Assembly (NCBI GenBank): GCA_964565665.1 | Contig: CAZMFZ010000138.1 | Span: 1-8,359 of the forward strand | Source: CAZMFZ01 sp964565665 | GTDB taxonomy: Bacteria > Bacteroidota > Bacteroidia > Cytophagales > UBA9547 | Direction of reading: 5' to 3' | DNA: 8,359 nt | In this document: positions 1 to 6,369 of the stretch, one piece after another | Numbering within the stretch: position 1 is the first letter of the stretch | How the letters are laid out: the number at the start of each line of letters is the position of its first letter | Position numbers and translations under genes: made by a program | The notes under the pieces: generated by a model | Database searches by the model: none | What the model was told of the DNA's origin: nothing | Seen by the model: the letters and a program-made list of their open reading frames with translations, nothing else

Positions 1-112
1 TACCGTAATAGGTTTTTAGAGATGCCCTTTATTTAAAACTAAATACCAATTTCATTAACCTATGAATTAATTCTGTGGAAGTTTCTTAGGCAATGACATT
101 TAACTAAATACA
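1..112. other. Non-coding stretch downstream of the amidohydrolase gene
   Basis: No gene, convincing terminator or promoter is visible here. The end of the minus-strand operon runs into it, but no stem followed by a T-run was found. Bases 11-32 (AGGTTTTTAGAGATGCCCTT) faintly resemble the end of an insertion sequence, but there is no matching inverted copy in the window, so no mobile element is called. Confidence 0.4.
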
Positions 113-1378
113 TCAATACTTCACCTTATACTTTGTGAGGTATTTTTCATTTAAGGCTTTTTGCTTATCCATAAGGTCTATTTTTTCTCCTTTAAGATAA
201 GCTGATTGCACTTTGCTGGTTTTCATATCTAAAATATCGCCTTCGGAAATGACAAAACTAGCTTGCTTACCGGCCTCAAGCGTTCCTAATTTATCGTCTA
301 TGCCCAATATTTGAGCTGGAGTTAAGGTAATGGCACGCAAGGCTTCTTCCTTTGTGAGGCCATAGTTGGCAGCCGTTCCCGCTACATACGCCAAGTTTCT
401 AGAATGGGCAGCTTCCATATCGCCATAGTAGCTGAATGCAAATTTTACACCTGCGTTTTTCATTTTTACAGGCAACGTATATGCATAATCTACTTCACCT
501 TCCGAATTAGGCGGAGTATTATGAAGGCGGTAAAGCACTACAGAAACATTATTTTTAGCTAGTTCATTTACCACTGGTAAGGCCTCATTTGCCCCAACTA
601 TAGCTACTTTTACTATTTCAAATGCCTTTACAAACGCTAATACTTCTAATATTTCTTTGGGTTTATTGGCTGCGATAAATAAAGTTTGCGAATTGTTAAA
701 TATGCCTTTCACGGATTCAAGTCTTAAATTTTTTGGCATTCTTGTTCCCAAATGATAAGCTTTAGCGTCTGTGAAAAAAACTTTTAGTTTCTGAATTTCT
801 TTCGCTCTGTTAGTAGCAAATTCGGTTTTGGCTGCATCTGCTAAATATCCCGCAGGGTAAAACTCAGGCCAATTTATATGTAAACCTTCATCAGCCTTTA
901 TCATTGCTTCTTCCCCAGTCCAGCCATTGAGATACACTGCCGAACTGCTACCCGCAATTATGCCGCCTCTGGGTGTAACTTGAGCTGCTAAAACACCATT
1001 TGAACGCAAGGTAGGAATAATATCACTATCTACATTGTAGGCAACACCTGCTCTAATATGCGTATTAAGACTTCCTATTTCGTAAAAATCATTAGAAGCA
1101 CGCACATAATCTATCTCCGTAAGCCCAATACTAGAATACAATGAAATCAATCCCGGATATAAGTGTGCTTGCTTGGCATCGATTATTTCCTTGCCTGAAA
1201 AGTTTATTTTGGCATCTTTCTCAAACCCTACAAATTGAATTTTATCTTTTTCAGTAACCAATATTGCATTTTCAAATAACTGGCCATTGCCAACATGAAT
1301 GGTGGCATTTTTCACTACCAAGCCTTGTGAAAAAGCTTGTATGCCAATTATTGATAATAAAAATACTAATTTCATCAT
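113..1378 (-). CDS. Secreted amidohydrolase-fold protein lacking the HxH metal motif
   Basis: This is a 421-aa protein of the amidohydrolase superfamily, imidazolonepropionase-like branch. Residues 1-18 form a signal peptide (MMK, hydrophobic core, AFSQ), so it is exported to the periplasm or outer envelope. The N-terminal beta region (20-73) leads into YPGLI at 74-78, where active members continue with a His-x-His pair; here the residues are Ser79-Leu80-Tyr81, so the usual metal site is missing. The C-terminal part is typical: TLTPAQILGI at 351-360, then LGTLEAGKQASFVI at 364-377. Related Bacteroidota proteins that I recall share VRAS/VRAT, DSDIIPT-RSNGVL and TPRGG (here 92-139) and also lack HxH. 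The ATG overlaps the stop of the upstream hydroxylase gene (the second ATG, at 1375, is equally possible), implying translational coupling. It may be non-catalytic or use an altered site; the substrate is unknown. Family assignment is firm, function is not. Confidence 0.85.
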   Translation of the reverse strand: MMKLVFLLSIIGIQAFSQGLVVKNATIHVGNGQLFENAILVTEKDKIQFVGFEKDAKINFSGKEIIDAKQAHLYPGLISLYSSIGLTEIDYVRASNDFYEIGSLNTHIRAGVAYNVDSDIIPTLRSNGVLAAQVTPRGGIIAGSSSAVYLNGWTGEEAMIKADEGLHINWPEFYPAGYLADAAKTEFATNRAKEIQKLKVFFTDAKAYHLGTRMPKNLRLESVKGIFNNSQTLFIAANKPKEILEVLAFVKAFEIVKVAIVGANEALPVVNELAKNNVSVVLYRLHNTPPNSEGEVDYAYTLPVKMKNAGVKFAFSYYGDMEAAHSRNLAYVAGTAANYGLTKEEALRAITLTPAQILGIDDKLGTLEAGKQASFVISEGDILDMKTSKVQSAYLKGEKIDLMDKQKALNEKYLTKYKVKY

Positions 1379-2022
1379 GCAGTTACTGTTTCTTTTTTAG
1401 CCATTACTTTCCTAAACATGGTTCTGAAAATATGATCCCAAAAAGCGGTAGAAACCCCAAAGCCCCTTTCAGGCTCTACGTAATGGTGACGCATGTGATG
1501 GTTTTTCAAATCGGCCCAAAATTTGGATTTGAAATTGCCATGATGAAGGAAATAATGGCTCATGTCGTAAAACAAATAACCGGCCACATAGCCAATAAAA
1601 TAGGCATCTACATATTGTGCAGATAGAATAAAATAAAATAAGGCGTAGAAAAAAACGCAAAGCGGCAGACTGATAGATGGCACCATCACTAACCGTTTGC
1701 TGTCGTTGGGATAGTCGTGATGTACACCATGGGTGATAAAATGAATTCTTTTGCCAATTTCAGAACTTGGTTCGTGGTGAAAAATAAAGCGATGGAGAAT
1801 GTATTCGGTAAACGTCCAAAGAAAAAGACCCAAAATGATGAGCAAAGGAATTTGCCAAAATGTATTGTGGTATATAAAAATTGATCGGTAAAAGCACAGT
1901 ATAATAAGCGGCACGTAAATATAAAGCGGCACAGAAAAGTGTATTCTCGATATTTTGTCGAGAGCAGGACTTTTGAACATTCTTACAGATTCGTCTTGGT
2001 TAGACACAAATAATTTTGCCAT
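1375..2022 (-). CDS. Fatty acid hydroxylase / sterol desaturase family membrane protein
   Basis: This 215-aa integral membrane protein belongs to the di-iron fatty-acid-hydroxylase superfamily, which oxidises C-H bonds in lipids using oxygen. The His clusters are visible: H77 with H82-H83 (HRFIFHH), H98 with H101-H102 (HGVHH), H156 with H160-H161 (SHYFLHH), and H175-H176 with H179-H180 (HHMRHH). Hydrophobic segments lie near 30-50, 56-75, 115-135 and 138-155. The layout resembles the catalytic domain of ceramide fatty-acid 2-hydroxylases (Scs7/FA2H) without the cytochrome b5 domain. A role in hydroxylating sphingolipid or other membrane acyl chains is plausible for Bacteroidota but is inferred. 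The start ATG gives the MAKLF N-terminus. The stop TGA overlaps the next gene's ATG. It lies 132 bases downstream of smpB and probably has its own promoter. Confidence 0.88.
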   Translation of the reverse strand: MAKLFVSNQDESVRMFKSPALDKISRIHFSVPLYIYVPLIILCFYRSIFIYHNTFWQIPLLIILGLFLWTFTEYILHRFIFHHEPSSEIGKRIHFITHGVHHDYPNDSKRLVMVPSISLPLCVFFYALFYFILSAQYVDAYFIGYVAGYLFYDMSHYFLHHGNFKSKFWADLKNHHMRHHYVEPERGFGVSTAFWDHIFRTMFRKVMAKKETVTA

Positions 2023-2145
2023 AAATGATTAGCCCATTCTTTGCCCCGCCCTAAATGGAAAGGTACTCCCCGTTATAGATTTTACTTCTATAGATGAGGA
2101 TTTATAATGGATTGTTTTTTAAAATGTAAAAGATATATATTTCTT

Positions 2146-2174
2146 CAAAAATAATCAAAATTTCATTCTCTCAA
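2146..2174 (-). promoter_or_regulatory. Putative promoter for the hydroxylase-amidohydrolase pair
   Basis: On the minus strand, TTG (2172-2174) is followed after 18 bases by TATTTTTG (2146-2153). This fits the Bacteroidota primary-sigma pattern TTG-N19-TAnnTTTG with one base less spacing. It overlaps the last codons of smpB and would start transcription near 2139, leaving a leader of about 115 bases before the hydroxylase start. No clear terminator lies after smpB, so read-through from smpB is also possible. In AT-rich DNA such matches can arise by chance. Confidence 0.45.
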
Positions 2175-2610
2175 GCTCTCGCTTGGCATCCTTTTCTTTC
2201 AAGTCGTCTCGTTTGTCAAAAAGCTTTTTGCCTTTGGCTACTGCAATTTCCATTTTAGCAAAACCTCTATCTGTAATGAATAGTTTGATCGGAATCAAAC
2301 TTATACCCTGATCATCAAGCTTTTTAGCTATTTTATAGATTTCCTTTTTGAGTAGCAATAGTCTTCGTTCTCGCAATGGCTCATGATTTAGGTACGTGCC
2401 TTTGTCATATACGGAAATGTGCATATTTTTAATAAAGATGCCACCTTCATTTACATAGCAATACGCATCTTGTAAGTTTACTTTTTGTTGCCTGATTGAT
2501 TTTATTTCAGTGCCACGCAACACTATTCCTGCGGTATAGATATCTAAAAACTGGTATTCAAACGATGCCCTTTTATTTTTAATCTCTACTTTTTTTAATA
2601 AATCACTCAT
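2155..2610 (-). CDS. smpB: SsrA-binding protein SmpB
   Basis: This is a full-length 151-aa SmpB, the partner of tmRNA in rescuing stalled ribosomes (trans-translation) in the cytoplasm. Diagnostic features include KNKRASFEY at 11-19, the RGTEIKSIR segment at 32-40 that forms part of the oligonucleotide-binding barrel, and NLQDAYC at 45-51. The lysine/arginine-rich C-terminal tail (GKKLFDKRDDLKEKDAKR, 127-144) inserts into the ribosomal mRNA channel. Length and motif order match the family. The start ATG is preceded by a weak Bacteroidota-type promoter about 60 bases upstream and there is no Shine-Dalgarno site. No tmRNA gene is visible in the window. The neighbouring ribosome-hibernation gene is separated by a terminator, so smpB heads a separate transcription unit. 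Confidence 0.97.
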   Translation of the reverse strand: MSDLLKKVEIKNKRASFEYQFLDIYTAGIVLRGTEIKSIRQQKVNLQDAYCYVNEGGIFIKNMHISVYDKGTYLNHEPLRERRLLLLKKEIYKIAKKLDDQGISLIPIKLFITDRGFAKMEIAVAKGKKLFDKRDDLKEKDAKRELERMKF

Positions 2611-2669
2611 GCTATTTACTGTATCAAACTAGCTTTTCAACGGTATTATATTCTATTTTTTTTAAAGAA

Positions 2670-2696
2670 CAAAGATACATAATAAAAAAATTGAAA
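2670..2696 (-). promoter_or_regulatory. Putative smpB promoter
   Basis: On the minus strand, TATCTTTG (2670-2677) is an exact match to the Bacteroidota -7 element TAnnTTTG and predicts a start near 2663, giving a leader of roughly 50 bases before the smpB ATG. The upstream element is poor: the nearest T-rich candidate (TTTC, ending at 2696) is about 16 bases away and is not a TTG. The same octamer occurs in the rplM promoter, which supports the call. Confidence 0.5.
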
Positions 2697-2710
2697 CGGA
2701 CACTAGATTA

Positions 2711-2820
2711 AAATCACACAAATTAGACGCTTTTCAGGTCTCACGCTCTTCTACCTTTACTTAAGATAATAATAAATATGTACGCTGTTAATATAAATCA
2801 CTCAAATCTGAAAAGCGTCT
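2711..2820. repeat. Composite repeat: direct 13-mers next to inverted 13-mers
   Basis: The gene-free stretch 2611-2915 holds a two-part repeat. AAATCACACAAAT (2711-2723) and AAATCACTCAAAT (2795-2807) are direct repeats with one mismatch, 84 bases apart. Immediately to the right of each lies one arm of a perfect 13-bp inverted repeat: AGACGCTTTTCAG (2725-2737) and CTGAAAAGCGTCT (2808-2820). The second unit therefore looks like the first with its right half flipped. The inverted arms could close a stem around a 70-base loop in RNA or could be protein-binding or recombination sites. No tRNA, tmRNA or open reading frame was found in this stretch. Confidence 0.6.
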
Positions 2821-2877
2821 TTCAGCTGTATCACGTTAAACTTTTTACACCAAACATCTGCAATAGATCGTATCTAC

Positions 2878-2910
2878 AAAAAAATCCCCACCTTTAGAAG
2901 ATGAGGATTT
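2878..2910 (-). terminator. Intrinsic terminator after hpf
   Basis: Read on the minus strand, a 13-bp stem (2882-2910, with two G-U pairs and a 3-base loop) is followed by a run of T (2878-2884). It begins 6 bases beyond the hpf stop codon. This is the strongest terminator in the window and ends the rplM-to-hpf operon. Confidence 0.9.
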
Positions 2911-2915
2911 CATTG

Positions 2916-3218
2916 CTATAACTGTTCCGCCAGTTTCTCTTTATGTTTCTTCAATTGTGCTTTTAAAGCTTCTACTGCTTCATCAGCTCCGGCCTCAAAC
3001 GTTCGCGAACGCTCCTTTACAAACAAATTATGTCCTGGAATATTTAGCTTCACCTCCAATACCTTATTTTCTTGATGTGAATCTTTATCAATACGTAAAA
3101 ACACCTCCCCGTCAATTATTCGGTCATAAAACGTCTCAAGCTTATCTATCTTTTTCTGAATGTAATCAATCAATTTTTGGTCTGCGTCAAAGTGAATAGA
3201 CTGGATGTGAAGTTTCAT
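2916..3218 (-). CDS. hpf: Ribosome hibernation promoting factor, short form (HPF/RaiA family)
   Basis: This 100-aa protein belongs to the HPF/RaiA (YfiA) family, which binds the decoding region of the 30S subunit in stationary phase and holds ribosomes inactive. It starts MKLHIQSIHFDADQKL, continues with DYIQKKIDKLETFYDRI (18-34), the EVKLNIPGHNLFVKE strand region (about 55-69) and an acidic-to-basic C-terminal helix (AGADEAVEALKAQLKKHKEK, 76-95). It lacks the extra C-terminal dimerisation domain of long HPF, so it is the short form. It lies 35 bases after xerC and has no clear promoter of its own, so it is probably co-transcribed with the ribosomal genes. The rpsU-xerC-hpf order is common in Bacteroidota. 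Confidence 0.93.
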   Translation of the reverse strand: MKLHIQSIHFDADQKLIDYIQKKIDKLETFYDRIIDGEVFLRIDKDSHQENKVLEVKLNIPGHNLFVKERSRTFEAGADEAVEALKAQLKKHKEKLAEQL

Positions 3219-3253
3219 GGCAATAAAATTTAAAGTGTAACAAAAAAAAACAA

Positions 3254-4138
3254 TTAGGCCTTAGGATGTGCCTGTTTAAAAACTGATTTTAACCTATCTA
3301 AACTATTATGTGTGTAAACTTGTGTTGCAGCCAAGCTGGAATGCCCAAGCAGCTCCTTTATCGCATTCAGGTCAGCCCCACGGTTTAACATATGTGTAGC
3401 AAAACTGTGCCTCAACACATGCGGACTCTTCTTTTCTGCATTAGAAACCAAACTAAGATATTTCTTCACCACCCTTTGCACCATCATCGAATACGCTTTT
3501 TCCCCTTTATCAGTACAAATAAGATAGTCTGCCTCGGATTGGTGTAGAAACGTAAGGGATTTTAGTTTGTTGTAATTCTCTATAGCCAACTGTACTTGCT
3601 TGTGCATGGGTATTATCCGCTCCTTATTCCCCTTTCCTCTTACCTTAATCGAACTGTCAAAAAAGCTAATATCATTCTCTTTTAGCCCTATCAATTCAGC
3701 CAACCGCATTCCTGTACCATATAAAAGCTCCACAATCAATTTGTCTCTCGCCCCCTCAAATGAATCTGGAAACACAATACTATCCAATAAATCGACCATA
3801 TGTTTCTCCTCTACAAATATCGGAAGTCTTTTTTTGAGCTTGGGTGTTTTCACCCTTTGGGCAGGATTTGAAGCTATTAAACCGCGTTTGAGTAAAAATT
3901 TATAATATGATTTGAGGCATGCAAGTTTCCTATTTATGGATTTGGTTTCTAAATCACCGTTCGCCAAGCTCACTATCCAAGCTCTGATTAGATTATAATC
4001 CGCTTCAGAAATATTAATCAATCCAAATTCTAACTTACAAAAAATAGTAAACTGCTCAAGATCACTCTTGTACGATATTAAGGTATGGGGGCTATACCTT
4101 TTCTCAAATTGCAGGTAGTTGAAGAATGAATCGGTCAT
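3254..4138 (-). CDS. xerC: Tyrosine recombinase XerC-like
   Basis: This 294-aa site-specific tyrosine recombinase is the size and shape of XerC/XerD, which resolve chromosome dimers at dif. The N-terminal SAM-like core-binding domain spans about 1-85 (YSPHTLISYKSDLEQF at 15-30, NRKLACLKSYYKFL at 69-82). The catalytic domain carries the full set of residues: R145 (GTGMRLAEL), K169 (VRGKGNKER), H240 and R243 (HVLRHSFATHML), H266 (LLGHSS) and nucleophile Y275 (QVYTH). Nothing suggests decay. Its position between rpsU and hpf is the conserved Bacteroidota location of the housekeeping Xer recombinase, so it is not a phage integrase. A strong hairpin lies 10 bases before its ATG and may limit its expression relative to the ribosomal proteins. 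No dif site was recognised nearby. The C/D naming is by position and could be reversed. Confidence 0.92.
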   Translation of the reverse strand: MTDSFFNYLQFEKRYSPHTLISYKSDLEQFTIFCKLEFGLINISEADYNLIRAWIVSLANGDLETKSINRKLACLKSYYKFLLKRGLIASNPAQRVKTPKLKKRLPIFVEEKHMVDLLDSIVFPDSFEGARDKLIVELLYGTGMRLAELIGLKENDISFFDSSIKVRGKGNKERIIPMHKQVQLAIENYNKLKSLTFLHQSEADYLICTDKGEKAYSMMVQRVVKKYLSLVSNAEKKSPHVLRHSFATHMLNRGADLNAIKELLGHSSLAATQVYTHNSLDRLKSVFKQAHPKA

Positions 4139-4147
4139 AAAACAAGG

Positions 4148-4173
4148 AAGGCAAAATCTAGCGATTTTGCCTT
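4148..4173 (-). promoter_or_regulatory. Hairpin between rpsU and xerC (attenuator or processing site)
   Basis: A perfect 11-bp stem (AAGGCAAAATC at 4148-4158, GATTTTGCCTT at 4163-4173) closes a 4-base loop. On the transcript it is followed by CCTTGTTTT, a poor U-tract, and then by the xerC ATG 10 bases later. It could be a partial terminator that lowers xerC-hpf expression relative to the ribosomal proteins, an RNase processing site, or a structure that hampers xerC initiation. Confidence 0.65.
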
Positions 4174-4231
4174 ACAATGCCAATGATATTTATGAAAAAT
4201 TAACTAGGAAGTGCTAAGGTATTAGCAAAAA

Positions 4232-4432
4232 CTAATCTTCCACACTTGTTACTCCGTATTTATCGTTAATATACACCGCTTTTTTTACCTCTTCACGTCT
4301 TGCAACAGAAGGTTTTTCAAAAGCCTGTCTTCTACGAAGCTCTTTCAATACTTGTGTTTTCTCAAACTTTTTCTTAAAGCGTTTAAGCGCTTTATCTATA
4401 TTTTCGTTTTCTTTAATTTCTATTACTAACAT
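4232..4432 (-). CDS. rpsU: 30S ribosomal protein S21 (bS21)
   Basis: This 66-aa basic protein is bS21, a small-subunit protein near the 3' end of 16S rRNA. The family signature is clear: NIDKALKRFKKKFEKTQVLKEL (11-32) then RRRQAFEKPSVARREE (33-48). The C-terminal tail (VKKAVYINDKYGVTSVED) is individual. In Flavobacterium johnsoniae, bS21 with bS18 and bS6 hides the anti-Shine-Dalgarno sequence, and many relatives place a strong Shine-Dalgarno before rpsU as a feedback device. Here the 20 bases before the ATG contain no GGAGG-like sequence. The gene starts only 11 bases after the rpsB stop, in the place normally held by tsf, so it is co-transcribed with rpsB. A hairpin lies downstream, before xerC. 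Confidence 0.95.
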   Translation of the reverse strand: MLVIEIKENENIDKALKRFKKKFEKTQVLKELRRRQAFEKPSVARREEVKKAVYINDKYGVTSVED

Positions 4433-4443
4433 AGCTTGTGTGA

Positions 4444-5214
4444 TTATTCTGTTACAGATGTTGCTGATTCCAATACTTCTTCTTCAGAACCGGTGCCTTC
4501 TTTCTCAGCTACCATATCTTTTTCATTTTTCCTTTCCGACAATCCTTCTTCAATAGCAGCTATAATTACTTTTGTGATAATAGCGATAGATTTGTAGGCA
4601 TCATCATTTGCTGGGATAGGATAATCGATAGAAGTAGGATCAGAATTTGTGTCTACAATACCGATTACAGGAATCGACAATCTTTTAGCTTCAGAAATAG
4701 CTAAATGTTCCTTTTTAATATCAACTACAAAAAGAGCAGCAGGCAGGCGAGTTTGGTCAGCAATACCACCCAATACTTTTTGCAATTTGTCTTTCTCTCT
4801 CGTAAGCATCAGTCTTTCTTTCTTCACCATTGCTCCAAAAGCATCTTCCTTCATCATTCTTTCGATAGAAGACATTTTTTTCAATGATTTTCTAACTGTA
4901 GTAAAGTTTGTCAATAAACCACCTAACCATCTTTCAGTTATGAAAGGCATTTTCAAGCGATCTGCTTCTGTGGCTACTATCTCTTTGGCTTGCTTTTTAG
5001 TAGCAACGAATAGTATTTTTCTACCCGATTTTACGATACCTTTTACAGCTTCGGCAGCTTGATCTAAAGCCTGAATAGTCTTGTTAAGGTCGATGAGGTG
5101 GATATCATTCTGCTCTTTGAAAATGTAAGGAGCCATCTTTGGATGCCACTTACTTTTCATGTGACCAAAGTGTACCCCGGCATCTAATAATTCTTTGTAC
5201 GTTACGTTTGCCAT
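4444..5214 (-). CDS. rpsB: 30S ribosomal protein S2 (uS2)
   Basis: This 256-aa protein is uS2, which joins the 30S subunit late and helps recruit S1. The N-terminus MANVTYKELLDAGVHFGH, followed by KSKWHPKMAPYIF and GRKILFVATKKQAKEI, is diagnostic, and the C-terminus has the usual acidic tail (GSEEEVLESATSVTE). The frame stays open upstream to 5349, but that extension reads 45 non-homologous residues over the end of rpsI, so the ATG at 5214, which gives the conserved N-terminus, was chosen. It is the third gene of the operon, 58 bases after rpsI. It is followed by rpsU rather than tsf (elongation factor Ts), its near-universal partner. Confidence 0.97.
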   Translation of the reverse strand: MANVTYKELLDAGVHFGHMKSKWHPKMAPYIFKEQNDIHLIDLNKTIQALDQAAEAVKGIVKSGRKILFVATKKQAKEIVATEADRLKMPFITERWLGGLLTNFTTVRKSLKKMSSIERMMKEDAFGAMVKKERLMLTREKDKLQKVLGGIADQTRLPAALFVVDIKKEHLAISEAKRLSIPVIGIVDTNSDPTSIDYPIPANDDAYKSIAIITKVIIAAIEEGLSERKNEKDMVAEKEGTGSEEEVLESATSVTE

Positions 5215-5272
5215 CTTGCCGATGATTTCTTTGATTGTGAATAAATAATTAAATAAATAATATGAGAAACTA

Positions 5273-5656
5273 TTAACGTTTAACCCACTGGAATGAACGT
5301 CTTGCTTTTCTGCGACCTGGTTTCTTTCTTTCCACCATTCTTGAATCACGAGTCATAAATCCTTCTTTTTTCAAAGCTGGTTTTACATCAGCAGAATCTT
5401 CTACTAATGCTCTTGAAATGGCATGTCTGATAGCTTCTGACTGACCAGTAATACCACCTCCATTTACACTTATTTCAAATGAAAACAAACCTGCTTTATT
5501 GCTCAATGTCAATGCTTGGTTTACTACAATTCTCTTCAATTCAGAAGGGAAATACACATCAAGTGGCTTACCATTAATAGTAATTTCACCATTTCCGGGC
5601 TTCATATACACTCTTGCGACAGATGTTTTTCTTCTGCCTAAACTATTGATTGTCAT
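5273..5656 (-). CDS. rpsI: 30S ribosomal protein S9 (uS9)
   Basis: This 127-aa protein is uS9, whose C-terminal tail reaches the P-site tRNA in the 30S subunit. The start (MTINSLGRRKTSVARVY), the VNGGGITGQSEAIRHAISRAL core (64-84) and the RDSRMVERKKPGRRKAR segment (103-119) match the family. It ends SFQWVKR, where the last Lys-Arg pair is the conserved tRNA-contacting tip; the more usual form is FQFSKR, so the Trp is a minor variation. It starts 4 bases after the rplM stop, the standard rplM-rpsI pairing, and is expressed from the rplM promoter. Confidence 0.97.
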   Translation of the reverse strand: MTINSLGRRKTSVARVYMKPGNGEITINGKPLDVYFPSELKRIVVNQALTLSNKAGLFSFEISVNGGGITGQSEAIRHAISRALVEDSADVKPALKKEGFMTRDSRMVERKKPGRRKARRSFQWVKR

Positions 5657-5659
5657 ATA

Positions 5660-6103
5660 TTATAATTTTATAGCTTTGGGATTTTGTGCTGCATGAGGAT
5701 GATTAGCACCTTCGTACACATATAAACTTGTGAATTGTTGACGACCTAAGCGTGATTTAGGCAACATACCTCTCACCGCCATTTCTATAAGTTGCTTAGG
5801 GTTTTTATTGAGTACTTCTCTAGGAGTAGCAAATCTTTGCCCACCAGGGTAGCCAGTATAGCGAACGTAAACTTTTTCAGTCATTTTTTTGCCTGTCAAT
5901 TTTACTTTCTCTGCATTGATAACTATCACATTATCACCACAATCTATATTAGGGGTAAAACTAGTTTTGTGTTTGCCTCTCAATACCTTAGCAATATCGC
6001 TGCTTATTCTGCCCAATATTAGAGCTTCTACATCTATTACTATCCAATCTTTTTTTGCAGCCTCGTTACTTAGAGATACTGTTTTATAACTTAATGCTTC
6101 CAT
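5660..6103 (-). CDS. rplM: 50S ribosomal protein L13 (uL13)
   Basis: This 147-aa protein is uL13, an early-assembly protein of the 50S subunit. Family hallmarks are WIVIDVEALILGRISSDIA (20-38), LRGKHKTSFTPNIDCGDNVI (41-60), TGYPGGQR (83-90), MAVRGMLPKSRLGR (108-121) and the closing YEGANHPHAAQNP segment (130-142). It is the first gene of the operon. A near-consensus Bacteroidota promoter places the transcript start about 20 bases before the ATG, too short for an elaborate ribosomal-protein leader, and no such structure is visible. Confidence 0.97.
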   Translation of the reverse strand: MEALSYKTVSLSNEAAKKDWIVIDVEALILGRISSDIAKVLRGKHKTSFTPNIDCGDNVIVINAEKVKLTGKKMTEKVYVRYTGYPGGQRFATPREVLNKNPKQLIEMAVRGMLPKSRLGRQQFTSLYVYEGANHPHAAQNPKAIKL

Positions 6104-6130
6104 TTATATGTACTTTCTGAAAAAGGGACA

Positions 6131-6160
6131 CAAAGATAAGTACATAAATTATAAAACCAA
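6131..6160 (-). promoter_or_regulatory. Promoter of the rplM-rpsI-rpsB-rpsU-xerC-hpf operon
   Basis: On the minus strand, TTG (6158-6160) is separated by exactly 19 bases from TATCTTTG (6131-6138). This matches the Bacteroidota primary-sigma consensus TTG-N19-TAnnTTTG. The predicted start is near 6124, about 21 bases upstream of the rplM ATG. The intergenic region 6104-6369 otherwise holds only the divergent tRNA promoter and leader. Confidence 0.8.
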
Positions 6161-6251
6161 TAGATGAGATAAAAATATTTTTTAGAAGCTAGATTTACTT
6201 CATTAAGATATTATAGTCAGACCTGCTAATAAATATTTTGCGTAGTTTGAC

Positions 6252-6281
6252 TTGCAAATTAAAAACATACTTGTAATTTTG
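6252..6281 (+). promoter_or_regulatory. Promoter of tRNA-Asp
   Basis: TTG (6252-6254), 19 bases, then TAATTTTG (6274-6281) is a complete match to the Bacteroidota promoter pattern. Transcription would start near 6288, giving a leader of about 80 bases before the tRNA. It is arranged divergently to the rplM promoter, about 90 bases away. Confidence 0.75.
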
Positions 6282-6302
6282 CACTCCCAATTCTAAAGCG
6301 GG

Positions 6303-6345
6303 TTGGGTATCCCAAAATTTTTGATTACAAAAGCTGTTGCTTTTG
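6303..6345 (+). other. Structured leader of tRNA-Asp transcript
   Basis: Between promoter and tRNA lie two small hairpins: TTGGG-TAT-CCCAA (6303-6315) and CAAAAGC-TGTT-GCTTTTG (6328-6345). They would sit in the 5' leader removed during tRNA maturation by RNase P. No recognisable second tRNA or coding sequence is present in the leader. Confidence 0.45.
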
Positions 6346-6369
6346 GTTCTGAAAAGATAAAAGATTTTA

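Noticed and set aside
11..32. Insertion-sequence end resembling TTTTTAGAGATGCCC
   Set aside because: There is only a vague resemblance from memory; no inverted partner, target duplication or transposase lies in the window.
1264..1626. Plus-strand reading frame across the hydroxylase and amidohydrolase genes, and similar plus-strand frames inside the ribosomal genes
   Set aside because: These are antisense shadows of well-supported conserved genes with no recognisable protein features.
2611..2880. tmRNA or tRNA gene beside smpB
   Set aside because: No acceptor-stem pairing, T-loop (GGTTCGA-like) sequence or tag-like reading frame was found on either strand.
3254..4138. The tyrosine recombinase as a phage or island integrase
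   Set aside because: Its size, motifs and position between rpsU and hpf match the housekeeping Xer recombinase of Bacteroidota.
5215..5349. N-terminal extension of rpsB to 5349
   Set aside because: It overlaps the end of rpsI and gives 45 residues not found in S2; the conserved MANVTYKELL start at 5214 fits the family.
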